64,000 nucleotides of DNA, from positions 1-64,000 of the forward strand of contig JARSSP010000060.1 of NCBI GenBank assembly GCA_029624675.1, read 5' to 3'. The stretch is from Candidatus Contendibacter sp. Lineage in GTDB: Bacteria > Pseudomonadota > Gammaproteobacteria > Competibacterales > Competibacteraceae. How positions within the stretch are numbered: position 1 is the first letter of the stretch; every line of letters begins with the position of its first letter. Shown in pieces: positions 34,070 through 42,943 of this stretch. The position numbers were made by a program, and so were the translations under genes. The notes under the pieces were generated by a model. That model searched no databases. It was not told where the DNA came from and was given only the letters and a program-made list of their open reading frames with translations.

Positions 34070-36049
34070 ATGAACATAAATACCGCCCAGCCATCCACGC
34101 CCTCCAAAAGCGGCGCTCGCCGGACCAACGCCTTGCCGTCGGGCTACCATCTGGACGAGTATCGCATCGACGCCATCCTGGGGGCCGGCGGATTTGGAGT
34201 GACCTACAAGGCCCTGGACACGCACCTTGACGCTTGGGTCGCCATCAAGGAGTACTTTCCCGTCGAATGGTCGTTCCGCGATGCCGACGGCGTGATGGTC
34301 TATGCCAATACTCAGGGGCTGTCCAGCGCCGCCGGCGGGCAAATCTCGGATTACGAATGGGGGCTGGAACGCTTTCTCGACGAGGCGCGAGTGCTGGCCC
34401 GCATCCAGCATCCCTACGTGGTGCGGGTCAAGCGTTACTTCCGCGCCAACGGCACCGCCTATATTGTTATGGAGTACGAGGAAGGCGAACCCCTGAGCAC
34501 GATTCTGGACGAAAGCAAAACGCTGGGCGAGGATCAGGTGCGTGGCCTGCTAGAAGACGTGCTGCCAGCCCTGCAAGCGGTGCATGAACAGGGCTATCTG
34601 CATCGCGACATCAAGCCGGCTAATCTGTACGTCCGCGCACGCGATCATCGGGTCATGCTGATTGACTTTGGCGCCGCCCGAGCGGCGATCAACCGCCACA
34701 GCCAGAGCGTGACCAGTCTAGTAACGCCAGGGTACTCACCGCCGGAGCAGTACACCACCCGCAATGATCGCTACGGCACCTGGACCGATCTTTACGCCCT
34801 CGGCGCCGTGCTCTATCGCTGCGTGATCGGTCACACTCCGGCGGAAGCCGCTGAACGATTGCTGGACGACCATCTGGCGCCGGCGGTCACGGCGGGTGCT
34901 GGGCGCTACAGCAGCAATCTGCTGCGGGTCATCGACCGCGCGCTGGCGGTGCGGCCGGAAATGCGGTTCCGCGACGTGGCTGAAATGCAGGCCGCGCTTG
35001 CTGGGTCGCAAGACGACGGGAGCGACGAAACCGTGATCATGATGGCGGCGCCGGTGATCAGGTCCGGCAAGCCGTCGAGCCAGGAGCCGACCGCACGATC
35101 CGTATCCGGCCATCCGCCGACAGCGCCACCGCCGCCGAAGATGGAATTCAAGGAAGGCAAAGCCGAAGCGACTCCGCCCGCCGTTGAGAGTCCTCGGCTC
35201 GCCAACCAGCAGGAAACGCCCGCCGCGTCCCCGGTGAATGCGAATTCACCTCCCCGCCGGGCGCCGATGGCGATCTTGGCCGGCGGCGTGGTGGCGGTGG
35301 CGGTCGCGACGGCGCTGATGGTGGCATGGCTCTGGCCGTCCGCGCCGACGCCGCAGCCGTCTCTCGTTGGTCAGGGCCCGCACGGGCAACCGACCGAGCC
35401 GGTCGCCGCGCGACCGCCATCGCCACCGGTGTCTGGAGTGCCCGAGTCAACCGTCACGCCACCGCCGCCCACCGTCCCGCTGGCCGAGATTGGATCCGCC
35501 ACCGGGGTCGCGCCGGTGGAGTCAGCCACGCCATCCGCGAGCGCGCCGCCGCTCATCGTGGAAACCACCCTGCGCGAATCTCCACCCACGGCGGAATTCG
35601 GGGCGCCGGCGCCAGGCGGCGAACCGTCCGCGCCGCTCCTGGAGCACCAAGGCCAGGTCGTGCAACCGGTTCGGTTTCAGGAAGAACCGACCGTGGCGCA
35701 ACCGGCGCAGCTACCGGAGGAACCCACGTCCGAAAAAGCGCCGGAAGCGGGCGCGACGGAAACCAGGATCCTCCCTTCTCCCACGCCGACGCCGGCGTCC
35801 AGGGAGAGTCAGCTTCGGCCGGGCACGGCGAACGAACGGGTGGCGACCAAGCCAGACGCGAACAAGAAAGCGCCCGCGCGCGTGGCCGAGCCGACTCGGT
35901 CAAGGACCGCCCGATCAAAGGATCGCCGCAGCCAAACCCGGCCCACACCGACCGTCGCAACGCCGGCGGCGCCGACTCGAAGCGCGCCATCGGCCCACGC
36001 CGGCAATCCCTGGGAATCGCCCACCTCGACGGGGTTCAATCAAAAATGA
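34070..36049 (+). CDS. membrane-anchored serine/threonine protein kinase
   Basis: A 659-residue Hanks-type kinase. The kinase domain is at about residues 25-310: Gly-rich loop GAGGFGV (38-44), ATP lysine K60 (VAIKEYF), catalytic loop HRDIKPAN (178-185) and DFG 199-201. The activation loop has VTPGYSPPEQY. One transmembrane helix lies at about 398-422 (MAILAGGVVAVAVATALMVAWLW). A long Pro/Ala/Thr-rich C-terminal region (about 425-659) would lie in the periplasm. Its stop overlaps the next gene (ATGA), coupling it to the FHA gene. Confidence 0.94.
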   Translation: MNINTAQPSTPSKSGARRTNALPSGYHLDEYRIDAILGAGGFGVTYKALDTHLDAWVAIKEYFPVEWSFRDADGVMVYANTQGLSSAAGGQISDYEWGLERFLDEARVLARIQHPYVVRVKRYFRANGTAYIVMEYEEGEPLSTILDESKTLGEDQVRGLLEDVLPALQAVHEQGYLHRDIKPANLYVRARDHRVMLIDFGAARAAINRHSQSVTSLVTPGYSPPEQYTTRNDRYGTWTDLYALGAVLYRCVIGHTPAEAAERLLDDHLAPAVTAGAGRYSSNLLRVIDRALAVRPEMRFRDVAEMQAALAGSQDDGSDETVIMMAAPVIRSGKPSSQEPTARSVSGHPPTAPPPPKMEFKEGKAEATPPAVESPRLANQQETPAASPVNANSPPRRAPMAILAGGVVAVAVATALMVAWLWPSAPTPQPSLVGQGPHGQPTEPVAARPPSPPVSGVPESTVTPPPPTVPLAEIGSATGVAPVESATPSASAPPLIVETTLRESPPTAEFGAPAPGGEPSAPLLEHQGQVVQPVRFQEEPTVAQPAQLPEEPTSEKAPEAGATETRILPSPTPTPASRESQLRPGTANERVATKPDANKKAPARVAEPTRSRTARSKDRRSQTRPTPTVATPAAPTRSAPSAHAGNPWESPTSTGFNQK

Positions 36050-36399
36050 AATTGACATTCTGGCCATTTTCGCGTCGGCGGGCCAACCCACCGGAAACCA
36101 CGGTGACGCGGGCGCGGTTCATTCGCACCGACATGCCGGGCAAGGGCGATCTTCGATTACGCTCGCCGTTGTGCCGGTTGGGTCGGCTGCCGGACAACGA
36201 TTTGTTCTTCAACAACAATTCGGTTTCCAGCCGTCACGCCGAGATCTATCATCTGCCCGATGGCACGTTTCAAATTTGCGATCTTGGCTCCACCAACGGC
36301 ACTCGGGTCAATGGACAGCCAATTCAAAGTCAGGTTTTGCACCATGGCGATGTGGTGGAGCTGGGTGAGGTACGCCTGCACTTTCGAATCGACGGGTGA
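36046..36399 (+). CDS. FHA domain protein
   Basis: 117 residues from ATG 36046, overlapping the kinase stop by 4 nt. The phosphothreonine-binding FHA core covers residues about 35-115: RLGRLPDNDLFFNNNSVSSRHAEIYHLPDG, then DLGSTNGTRVNGQ. The Arg, Ser, Arg-His and Asn residues of the binding face are all present. It would read phosphorylated threonines, probably on the kinase itself. The first 30 residues are basic (FWPFSRRRANPP). Confidence 0.92.
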   Translation: MKLTFWPFSRRRANPPETTVTRARFIRTDMPGKGDLRLRSPLCRLGRLPDNDLFFNNNSVSSRHAEIYHLPDGTFQICDLGSTNGTRVNGQPIQSQVLHHGDVVELGEVRLHFRIDG

Positions 36400-36446
36400 A
36401 TGCGCGAAGTATCGGTTGCCATTAACCTTCAGAAGGGATCAACTCC

Positions 36447-37016
36447 ATGCCTCTTTATCGTGGCTTCTTTAAAAAGGGTCCAACCATCCCCGAACAGCCG
36501 GTCGAACCTACCCGCCGCATCGTTCGTTCCGAACCGGTGGAAAAGGCTCGGCCCACCGCTCCGGCCGCGCCTCCGCCGGCCGCGCCCGCACCACTCGTGC
36601 CTCCACCGGCCACGCCAGCCCCCGGTCGAACAATCGCCTCCTCGGTCCCGGAGGCGCCGAACGTCGCGACTGGTCCGGTCGTCGGCTGGCTGGCGATTGT
36701 CGCGGGTCCGGGACGCGGCCAGACCCTACAACTCAGCTATGGCGTCAACGATATCGGCAGTGGGCCGCATGCCCGAATCCGTCTGAACTTTGGCGATCCG
36801 ACCATCGCGGCCGACAACCACGCGGCAATCATTTACACCGCGCGGTCGCGCCGTTTTTACCTGGCGCAGTCGGCCGCCTCGGAGACTTGGCTGAACGGCC
36901 AGCCCGTTCGAGAATCGGTGGAGCTGGTGGGTGGGGAGACAGTGCGATTTGGTCAAACCCAGGTGCGATTCGTCCCGCTGTGCGGGCCAGGTTTCGACTG
37001 GCGCGACGGTGATTGA
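36447..37016 (+). CDS. second FHA-like protein with Pro-rich N terminus
   Basis: A 189-residue protein. The first 75 residues are Pro/Ala-rich and unstructured, with basic motifs. Residues about 78-180 form an FHA-like domain: GWLAIVAGPGRGQTLQLSYGVNDIGSGPHARIRLNFGDPTIAADNHAAIIY ... SETWLNGQPV. The usual Arg of GR(x)n and the S-x-x-H pair are replaced by NDIGSGPHARI and ADNHAAI. Phosphopeptide binding may therefore be altered. It lies 47 nt after the first FHA gene and 21 nt before the phosphatase gene. Confidence 0.85.
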   Translation: MPLYRGFFKKGPTIPEQPVEPTRRIVRSEPVEKARPTAPAAPPPAAPAPLVPPPATPAPGRTIASSVPEAPNVATGPVVGWLAIVAGPGRGQTLQLSYGVNDIGSGPHARIRLNFGDPTIAADNHAAIIYTARSRRFYLAQSAASETWLNGQPVRESVELVGGETVRFGQTQVRFVPLCGPGFDWRDGD

Positions 37017-37037
37017 CACCGGGAAGGATGAAATGAC

Positions 37038-37892
37038 ATGGTGGCGTGGGTGCACGACGAAGGCGCGGCGCAAGGGAGTCGTTCCCAACAGGAAGATGAT
37101 TATGGAGTTTTTGAGTTACCGCCGGAACTGGAAGCAGGTGATTTACTGCTGGTGCTGGCCGACGGCATGGGCGGCGAACAGGGTGGCGCCCGAGCCAGTG
37201 CTCTGGCGGTGCGCAGTTTCATCGAACTTTACGACACGGCGTCGGCCGCTACCATCCCCGAACGCCTCGAACAAACCCTGGCGCGCGTCAACGAGCGAAT
37301 GGCGAAGGACGTGGCCAGCGATCCGCACGAATTGCGTGGCATGGGTTGCACCCTGCTAGCGGTGGTGCTGACGGAAGAAGGTCTGTACTGGATCAGCGTC
37401 GGCGATTCACCGCTGTGGTTGTGGCGACGGGGGCGATTGCATCGACTGAATCAGGATCATGCCTATCGCAGCATCCTGGCCTATCAAGTGATCAATGGGG
37501 AGATCAGCGCTGCCGATGCCGCTCGCCACCCTGATCGCAACGCCTTGATCAGTGCAGTCACCGGCGCGGAACTGGAGTTGGTGGATTTGCCGCGCCAAGC
37601 CTATCCTCTCAAACCCGATGACCAGATTCTGTTGGCCAGCGACGGTCTGTTGACGCTGGGCGAAAAGGAAATTGCGGCGGTACTGGGTCATGCCCGCGCC
37701 GAGAGTCGTCCTTGCTCGCGATTGTTGGCGGCGGTGGCGGAGCGCAATAATCTCCGTCAGGACAACGTCACGTTGCTGTGGGCCCGGTCGGCGGCGAGTC
37801 GGCCGGCCGTGCCATGGTGGCGTCGGTTTCGAATCGGCGCGTTCTTGCCGGCGATCATGCTGAGCGTGCTGACGGTCGGCGGCCTTTGGTGA
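37038..37892 (+). CDS. PP2C-family serine/threonine phosphatase
   Basis: A 284-residue metal-dependent phosphatase. Conserved motifs are in order: QQEDDYGVF (first Asp-acidic pair), LVLADGMGGEQGGARAS, GDSPLWLWRRGRL, ILLASDGLLTL, and RQDNVTLLWA near the end. A C-terminal hydrophobic segment (IGAFLPAIMLSVLTVGGLW) would anchor it in the membrane, catalytic domain in the cytoplasm. It closes the kinase-FHA-FHA-phosphatase operon and is expected to reverse the kinase's action. Confidence 0.92.
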   Translation: MVAWVHDEGAAQGSRSQQEDDYGVFELPPELEAGDLLLVLADGMGGEQGGARASALAVRSFIELYDTASAATIPERLEQTLARVNERMAKDVASDPHELRGMGCTLLAVVLTEEGLYWISVGDSPLWLWRRGRLHRLNQDHAYRSILAYQVINGEISAADAARHPDRNALISAVTGAELELVDLPRQAYPLKPDDQILLASDGLLTLGEKEIAAVLGHARAESRPCSRLLAAVAERNNLRQDNVTLLWARSAASRPAVPWWRRFRIGAFLPAIMLSVLTVGGLW

Positions 37893-37934
37893 GGGCTGAG
37901 GGCGGATAGCCCTTTGCTGAAGGCGGCGTTCCCG

Positions 37935-38612
37935 TCATGGTCGCGCGCCAACCGCGCTCAGCCAGCCGAGTAGATCAGTCGGTCGCTCCAAAAAGCCGGC
38001 GGCGCCCCAGTCCTCCGGTCGATCCTCGGCGCTCAGATAGCCGAAACGGGCCACCAAGGTGATCATCCCGGCCCGGTTGCCCGCCCGCACGTCGCGCTCG
38101 GCGTCGCCGACATACAGGACGCAAGCAGGCGCGACGCCGATTTGTTCGCAGGCGTGCCACAACGGCTCGGGGTCGGGCTTGCGCTGGGCCAGGGTATCGC
38201 CGCTGACCACGCAGGCTGCCCGTGGCCAGAGAGCCAGCGCCTTCAGCAGTGGTTCGGTCAGCCAGCCCGGCTTGTTGGTGACCACGCCCCAGGGAATGCC
38301 GACGGTTTCCAGATGGGCCAGCACCTCGGCCATGCCGGGGAACAGCACGGTGTCGACCGCGATGTTCTCGCGGTAGATTTCCAGGAACCGTTGATTCAGC
38401 TCGACGTAGCGCGCGTCGTCGGGTTCCAGCCCAAAACCCAGCTTCAGCATCCCCGGCGAGCCTTGGGATATGGTGGGTCGAACGGCGGCGGGCGACAACT
38501 CGAATTGGCCGCGTTCGCGCCGCAGCCGGTTCAAGGCCGCCGCCAGATCGGGGGCGGTGTCCAACAGCGTGCCGTCCAGGTCGAACAACACGCAGGCGGG
38601 CGGTCCGTTCAT
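37935..38612 (-). CDS. mupP: HAD phosphatase, MupP-type (MurNAc-6-phosphate) or Gph
   Basis: 225 residues from ATG 38612. HAD motifs: [12 protein letters not shown] (motif I), VTNKP (motif II), KPDPEPL (motif III) and VGDAERDV (motif IV). Automated calls would be phosphoglycolate phosphatase. The surrounding order mtaD-ubiG-this gene, and the [19 protein letters not shown] and [14 protein letters not shown] segments, match the Pseudomonas MupP type that dephosphorylates MurNAc-6-P in peptidoglycan recycling. Its start overlaps the ubiG stop by 4 nt. No rubisco genes are in view to argue for Gph. Confidence 0.75.
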   Translation of the reverse strand: MNGPPACVLFDLDGTLLDTAPDLAAALNRLRRERGQFELSPAAVRPTISQGSPGMLKLGFGLEPDDARYVELNQRFLEIYRENIAVDTVLFPGMAEVLAHLETVGIPWGVVTNKPGWLTEPLLKALALWPRAACVVSGDTLAQRKPDPEPLWHACEQIGVAPACVLYVGDAERDVRAGNRAGMITLVARFGYLSAEDRPEDWGAAGFLERPTDLLGWLSAVGARP

Positions 38613-39328
38613 GCCGCGCTGTCGGGCCGGCAATGCGCCATGTAGTTGACCGCTACCCCCGGTCCCAACCGGTAACGACCGGTCAACGGATTGTAATGGA
38701 GGCCGGTGAGGTGGCGGAGCGCCAGGCCAGCGGCGCGGAGCCAGCCATCCAATTCCGAGGGTCGGATGAACTTGCGGTAGTCGTGGGTGCCCTTGGGCAG
38801 CATTCGCAATACGTATTCCGCGCCGACGATGGCCAGCAGATAGGCTTTCGGATGGCGGTTGATGGTGGAAAAGAACAGATGACCGCCAGGCTTGACCAGC
38901 CGGGCGCAGGCTTCAATCGTCGAAGCCGGGTTGGGGACGTGCTCCAGCAGTTCCATGCAGGTGACCACGTCGAAACCGGCTGGCTCGCTGTCGGCCAACT
39001 CCTCGGCGGTAATCCGCCGATAGTCCAGTTCCGCCCCGGATTCCAGTTGGTGCAACTGGGCGACCGCCAGGGGCGCCTCGCCCATGTCGATGCCCAGCAC
39101 TCGGGCGCCGCGCAAGGCCATGCTCTCGGCCAGGATGCCGCCGCCGCAGCCAACATCGAGCACCTGTTGACCGGCCAGCGCGCCGGCCCGTTCGGCGATG
39201 TAGTCGAGCCGCAGGGGGTTGATATCGTGCAGGGGCTTGAACTCGCTGTCGGGATCCCACCAGCGGCTGGCGAGCGCCTCGAATTTGGCGAGTTCCTGTT
39301 CATCCACGTTGAGATTGGCGGTCGTCAT
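38609..39328 (-). CDS. ubiG: ubiquinone biosynthesis O-methyltransferase
   Basis: A 239-residue SAM-dependent methyltransferase for both O-methylations in ubiquinone synthesis. The N-terminal [22 protein letters not shown] signature is the UbiG hallmark. The SAM loop is [16 protein letters not shown], with IDMGEAPL and [12 protein letters not shown] following. The membrane-binding segment around residues 155-180 is present. Its stop overlaps the mupP-like start. Confidence 0.96.
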   Translation of the reverse strand: MTTANLNVDEQELAKFEALASRWWDPDSEFKPLHDINPLRLDYIAERAGALAGQQVLDVGCGGGILAESMALRGARVLGIDMGEAPLAVAQLHQLESGAELDYRRITAEELADSEPAGFDVVTCMELLEHVPNPASTIEACARLVKPGGHLFFSTINRHPKAYLLAIVGAEYVLRMLPKGTHDYRKFIRPSELDGWLRAAGLALRHLTGLHYNPLTGRYRLGPGVAVNYMAHCRPDSAA

Positions 39329-39399
39329 GGCCTGGATTACCTTAAACGAGAGAGGTGCGGAAGGGTTCGCTGGCGGCTTCGACGGGCGGGCGGCGTGGT

Positions 39400-40728
39400 T
39401 TACGTCCGATGGCCAGCGTGAATTTCGTCTCGCCAGCCACGCGCCCGCTGGAGGATCTCGTCCAGATCGAGCGTGGTCAGTCGCCGCTCGGCCAGCAGGC
39501 GCTGGCCCGCCACCCAGACGTCGGTCACCTGATGGCGGCCCGTGGCGTAGACCAGTTGCGAGATGGGATGGTGAACCGGTTCGGTTTCCGGCTCACCGAG
39601 ATCGACGGCGATCAGGTCGGCGGCCTTGCCCGGCTCCAGCGAGCCAATTTCCGCGCCCAGACCCAGCGCCCGAGCGCCGTTGAGGGTGGCCATCCGCAAA
39701 ACCCGCGCCGCCGGCAGAACGGCGGGATCACCGGCCACTCCCTTGCCGAGCAGGGCGGCGGTGCGCAGTTCGCCGAACAGGTCGAGATCGTTGTTGCTGG
39801 CCGCGCCGTCGGTGCCGATGGCGACGTTGACCCCGGCGGCGTCGAGTTGGGCGGTCGGGCAGAAGCCGCTGGCCAGTTTGAGGTTGGATTCCGGGCAGTG
39901 GGCGACGTGGGCGCCGGCTGGCGCCAGCCGGTCAATTTCGGCCGGCTCAAGCTGGGTCATGTGGACCGCCAGGAGGCGCGGCGACAGCAGGCCGAGTTGC
40001 TCCAGCCGTTCCAGCGGCCGGCAGTGGTGTTGAGCCTGGAACTGGGCGACTTCGGCGGCGGTTTCGTGGAGGTGAATGTGAATCGGAATCGCCAAATCCG
40101 CCGCCAGCCGCCCGATTCGCTCCAGCGCTGGGGCCGAGACCGTGTAAGCCGCATGGGGGGCAAAGGCGACATGGAGCCGTGGCTCGGCTTGCAACGCGGC
40201 ATGCAGGGCCAATCCCTTGTTCAGGTATTCATCCAGATCGCGGGCGTAGGCGGTGGGAAAATCGACGGCGATCAGACCGACGCAGGCGCGCATCCCGCAG
40301 TCGCGCGCCACGGCGGCGGTCACTTCCGGGAAGAAGTACATGTCGTTGAAGCAGGTCACGCCACCGCGTAGCATCTCCGCCATGGCTAGCCGACTGCCAT
40401 CGCGGACAAACTCGGGATCGACCCAGCGGTTTTCCGCCGGCCAGATATGATCTTGCAGCCAGCGCAGCAGGGGCAGGTCGTCGGCGAAACCGCGCAACAG
40501 GCTCATGCTGGCGTGGGTATGAGCGTTGATCAGACCGGGGAGCAGCACATGCCGGTCGAGATTTAGCGCGACTTCGGCGCGAAAGCGAGTCGCCGCCTGG
40601 TCCTGGGGCAGGAGGGCGAGAATGCGGCCCTTCTCAATCGCCAGGGCATGATGCTCCAAGACTTGCCCTTCCGGTTCGACCGGCACGATCCAGCGAGCGT
40701 TCAGCAGGGTGGCGATGGGCTGCGGCAT
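39400..40728 (-). CDS. mtaD: amidohydrolase, MTA/SAH deaminase type
   Basis: A 442-residue TRZ/ATZ family amidohydrolase. The metal-binding [11 protein letters not shown] motif follows the GLINAHTH strand. The middle has HLHETAAEV (third His) and [14 protein letters not shown], and the acid residue lies in [20 protein letters not shown]. Members deaminate 5-methylthioadenosine, S-adenosylhomocysteine or related compounds. It is upstream of ubiG on the same strand (71 nt) and close to mtnA, which supports a methylthioadenosine salvage role. An 8-oxoguanine-deaminase-type substrate is possible. Confidence 0.88.
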   Translation of the reverse strand: MPQPIATLLNARWIVPVEPEGQVLEHHALAIEKGRILALLPQDQAATRFRAEVALNLDRHVLLPGLINAHTHASMSLLRGFADDLPLLRWLQDHIWPAENRWVDPEFVRDGSRLAMAEMLRGGVTCFNDMYFFPEVTAAVARDCGMRACVGLIAVDFPTAYARDLDEYLNKGLALHAALQAEPRLHVAFAPHAAYTVSAPALERIGRLAADLAIPIHIHLHETAAEVAQFQAQHHCRPLERLEQLGLLSPRLLAVHMTQLEPAEIDRLAPAGAHVAHCPESNLKLASGFCPTAQLDAAGVNVAIGTDGAASNNDLDLFGELRTAALLGKGVAGDPAVLPAARVLRMATLNGARALGLGAEIGSLEPGKAADLIAVDLGEPETEPVHHPISQLVYATGRHQVTDVWVAGQRLLAERRLTTLDLDEILQRARGWRDEIHAGHRT

Positions 40729-40783
40729 GGTGGAAATTCTCCGAACGGGGCCCGCCGATTATAGCGGCGGATGTTCGGGGCGC

Positions 40784-40810
40784 AAAAAAACGCCCCGGCG
40801 AACCGGGGCG
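40784..40810 (-). terminator. terminator of the ompA-like gene
   Basis: On the minus strand, CGCCCCGG and CCGGGGCG form an 8-bp stem with a 4-nt loop (40791-40810), followed by seven Ts (40784-40790 as A on +). It lies 29 nt after the stop codon. Confidence 0.88.
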
Positions 40811-40839
40811 TGGATAGGACGGATCAAACGGCCAGCGAA

Positions 40840-41451
40840 TTACTCGCGGCACATCTCCGTAACTGTGGTGACATCGACACGGCGGTTCAGCGCGCGGCCT
40901 TCCGGGTTATCCTTGCCGTTCGGCAGGGTATTGGGCGCGACCGGATTGAGTTCGCCATCGCTACTGACGGCCATCTTGGAGCGCGGCACGCCCTTTTCAC
41001 CCAGGAAAGCGGCCACGGTGTTGGCGCGGCGATGACCTAGTTGGTAGTTATACGCCTCGGTACCCTTGCTGTCGGTATTGCCGACGATCTTAACCTTGGT
41101 GACCTTCTCCGCCCGATTGATGTCGGACGCCAACTGGGTGAGCCTGGCCTGTCCCGTCGGTTTCAGATGGTATTTGTCGAAGTCGAACAGCGTATCGGTG
41201 CCGAGCGTGACCTTTTCGCATGGCGGAGCGGGCGGTTCAACCGGCTTAGCGCTACCGCATTCGGCGACATCCTTCTCGGCGGTCCAGTACGGCGTGCGAA
41301 TGCAGCGGCCATAGGGATCCTTGACGATCTTATCCCACGGGTCGACGGCATAGATGCAGCCGTACTTGTTGGCCGCCTGCGCGGGTAGGGCGGCGAACAG
41401 CACCATCGAGGCAGCCAAGCCCAAGCTAAGTTTATGCAGTTTTACTTTCAT
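40840..41451 (-). CDS. OmpA-family outer-membrane/periplasmic protein
   Basis: 203 residues from ATG 41451 (MKVKLHKLSLGLAASMVLFAALPAQAANKYG); GGGAGAG precedes it. The signal peptide is cleaved after AQA at about residue 27. The next 65 residues form a short Cys-containing region. The C-terminal OmpA domain (residues about 85-200) has FDFDKYHLKP, IVGNTDSKGTEAYNYQLGHRRANTVAAFL and GRALNRRVDV, the peptidoglycan-binding signature. There is no N-terminal beta-barrel, so it is a periplasmic peptidoglycan binder rather than a full OmpA porin. Confidence 0.9.
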   Translation of the reverse strand: MKVKLHKLSLGLAASMVLFAALPAQAANKYGCIYAVDPWDKIVKDPYGRCIRTPYWTAEKDVAECGSAKPVEPPAPPCEKVTLGTDTLFDFDKYHLKPTGQARLTQLASDINRAEKVTKVKIVGNTDSKGTEAYNYQLGHRRANTVAAFLGEKGVPRSKMAVSSDGELNPVAPNTLPNGKDNPEGRALNRRVDVTTVTEMCRE

Positions 41452-41593
41452 CGGTATACTCTCCCAAACAGGCACTCGGAAAATCCCGTGCACGGCACGT
41501 CCAGACTTTGAACTGCGGGGACCAGGGTCGGTTGAACCGCGATCCGCCACTCGATCAGCCTACCGGAACGGTGAGCCGGCCGGTCATGAGGTA

Positions 41594-41621
41594 ATGATAC
41601 AACACTGTGTCAGAATTGCAA
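41594..41621 (-). promoter_or_regulatory. sigma-70-like promoter of the ompA-like gene
   Basis: On the minus strand, TTGCAA (41621-41616) is followed after 16 nt by TATCAT (41599-41594). The start would be near 41587, leaving an untranslated leader of about 135 nt before the ATG at 41451. The rest of the 333-nt gap (41452-41784) between this gene and mtnA shows no gene and no recognisable riboswitch. Confidence 0.55.
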
Positions 41622-41784
41622 AAAATGTTGTGCCGGCAATAAATGCCTGCATTTTGCGCGCTGTCTTGGCCTGTTGGCAAGCGATTTTTTGCGATAATCC
41701 CGCGTGAATTCCGCTTGTTGCAAGAGCACAACCGCCTTGGGCCGGATCGGATGATCATCAAATTTTTTACTGGATTCAATCGCC

Positions 41785-42828
41785 ATGACTCCTTTCCATG
41801 ATCGCGCGCACGCCGTCGCCTGGCGCAAGGACGCTTTGGAACTGCTGGATCAGCGCCGATTGCCGGGTACGGTCATCTATCGGCGGCTGACGGCCGTGGG
41901 GGAAGTCGCCGAGGCTATTCGGAGCATGGTGGTGCGGGGCGCGCCGGCTATCGGCATCGCCGCCGCCTATGGAGTGGTGCTGGCTGCGCGCGCGCGCCAC
42001 GCCGAGAATCCGCATCGCTGGCGCGAACGGGTCGCGGCGGACCTGGCGATGCTAGCCGCTGCCCGGCCGACCGCAGTCAACCTGGTTTGGGCGCTGCGAC
42101 GGATGGAGGGCATCATCGCGGAAATGGAGGGCGATCCGGTCGAGCGATTGCTGGCTCAGGCGTGGGCGATTCATCAAGAGGACATCGCCGCCAACCGGCG
42201 GATGGGTGAACTGGGCGCGGCGCTGCTGGGCAAGCGGGGGGCAGTGCTGACCCATTGCAACGCCGGTGCGCTGGCCACTGGCGGCTACGGCACTGCGCTG
42301 GGGGTGATCCGGCGCGGCCATGAGGCGGGGTTGATCGAGCGGGTTTACGCCGACGAAACCCGGCCCTGGTTGCAGGGCGCGCGGCTGACCGCCTGGGAAC
42401 TGGTGCAAGACGGGATTCCGGTCACGTTGCTGGCGGACGGAGCGGCAGCGGCGTTGATGCAACGCGGCGGGGTGCGCTGGGTGATCGTCGGGGCGGACCG
42501 AATTGCCGCCAACGGCGATGTCGCCAACAAGATCGGCACCTATTATCTGGCGGTGGCGGCGCGCTATCACGGGGTGCGGTTCATGGTGGTGGCGCCGACC
42601 TCCACGGTGGATATGCGTATCGCCAGTGGTGCGGAGATTCCGATCGAGCAACGCGCCGCCGAGGAACTGTTGACGTTCGGCGGCCAGCCGGTCGCCGCCA
42701 CCGGAGCCGAAGTATGGAATCCGTCGTTCGACGTGACGCCGGCGGCGCTGGTGGATGCGCTGGTCACCGAACGCGGAGTGGCGCTGGCGCCGGATGGGGA
42801 GAAGATGGCGCGGCTGATGGCGGCGTGA
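41785..42828 (+). CDS. mtnA: S-methyl-5-thioribose-1-phosphate isomerase
   Basis: A 347-residue enzyme of methionine salvage, isomerising 5-methylthioribose-1-phosphate to the ribulose form. Family signatures: [36 protein letters not shown] (active-site Cys) and [16 protein letters not shown] (catalytic Asp), then [12 protein letters not shown]. Length is typical. It is divergent from the ompA-like gene; together with mtaD on the other side it places MTA metabolism in this region. Confidence 0.96.
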   Translation: MTPFHDRAHAVAWRKDALELLDQRRLPGTVIYRRLTAVGEVAEAIRSMVVRGAPAIGIAAAYGVVLAARARHAENPHRWRERVAADLAMLAAARPTAVNLVWALRRMEGIIAEMEGDPVERLLAQAWAIHQEDIAANRRMGELGAALLGKRGAVLTHCNAGALATGGYGTALGVIRRGHEAGLIERVYADETRPWLQGARLTAWELVQDGIPVTLLADGAAAALMQRGGVRWVIVGADRIAANGDVANKIGTYYLAVAARYHGVRFMVVAPTSTVDMRIASGAEIPIEQRAAEELLTFGGQPVAATGAEVWNPSFDVTPAALVDALVTERGVALAPDGEKMARLMAA

Positions 42829-42943
42829 AACCTGATCGAAGGTGTCAGGTCTTTCTCTTTTCGGTCGGGACATGCCGCAAGAAACAAACCATATCCAATA
42901 AGCTCATTAAAAATTTGGATTGTTAAATACTTGGGAGGTAATG

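Noticed and set aside
34070..37892. Type VI secretion locus
   Set aside because: A kinase-FHA-phosphatase set suggested T6SS, but no tss gene lies in the flanks. It is treated as a stand-alone cassette.
37893..37934. Small GGGC/GCCC hairpin between the phosphatase and mupP genes
   Set aside because: The stem is only 4-5 bp with three Ts, too weak to call a terminator.
37935..38612. Phosphoglycolate phosphatase (gph)
   Set aside because: The general HAD fit is good, but the ubiG-linked order and internal segments fit MupP better; kept as the alternative in the entry.
41452..41784. Possible SAM or SAH riboswitch upstream of mtnA
   Set aside because: I looked for paired stems and conserved cores around the mtnA leader and found no recognisable aptamer; the gap is explained by the ompA-like promoter on the other strand.
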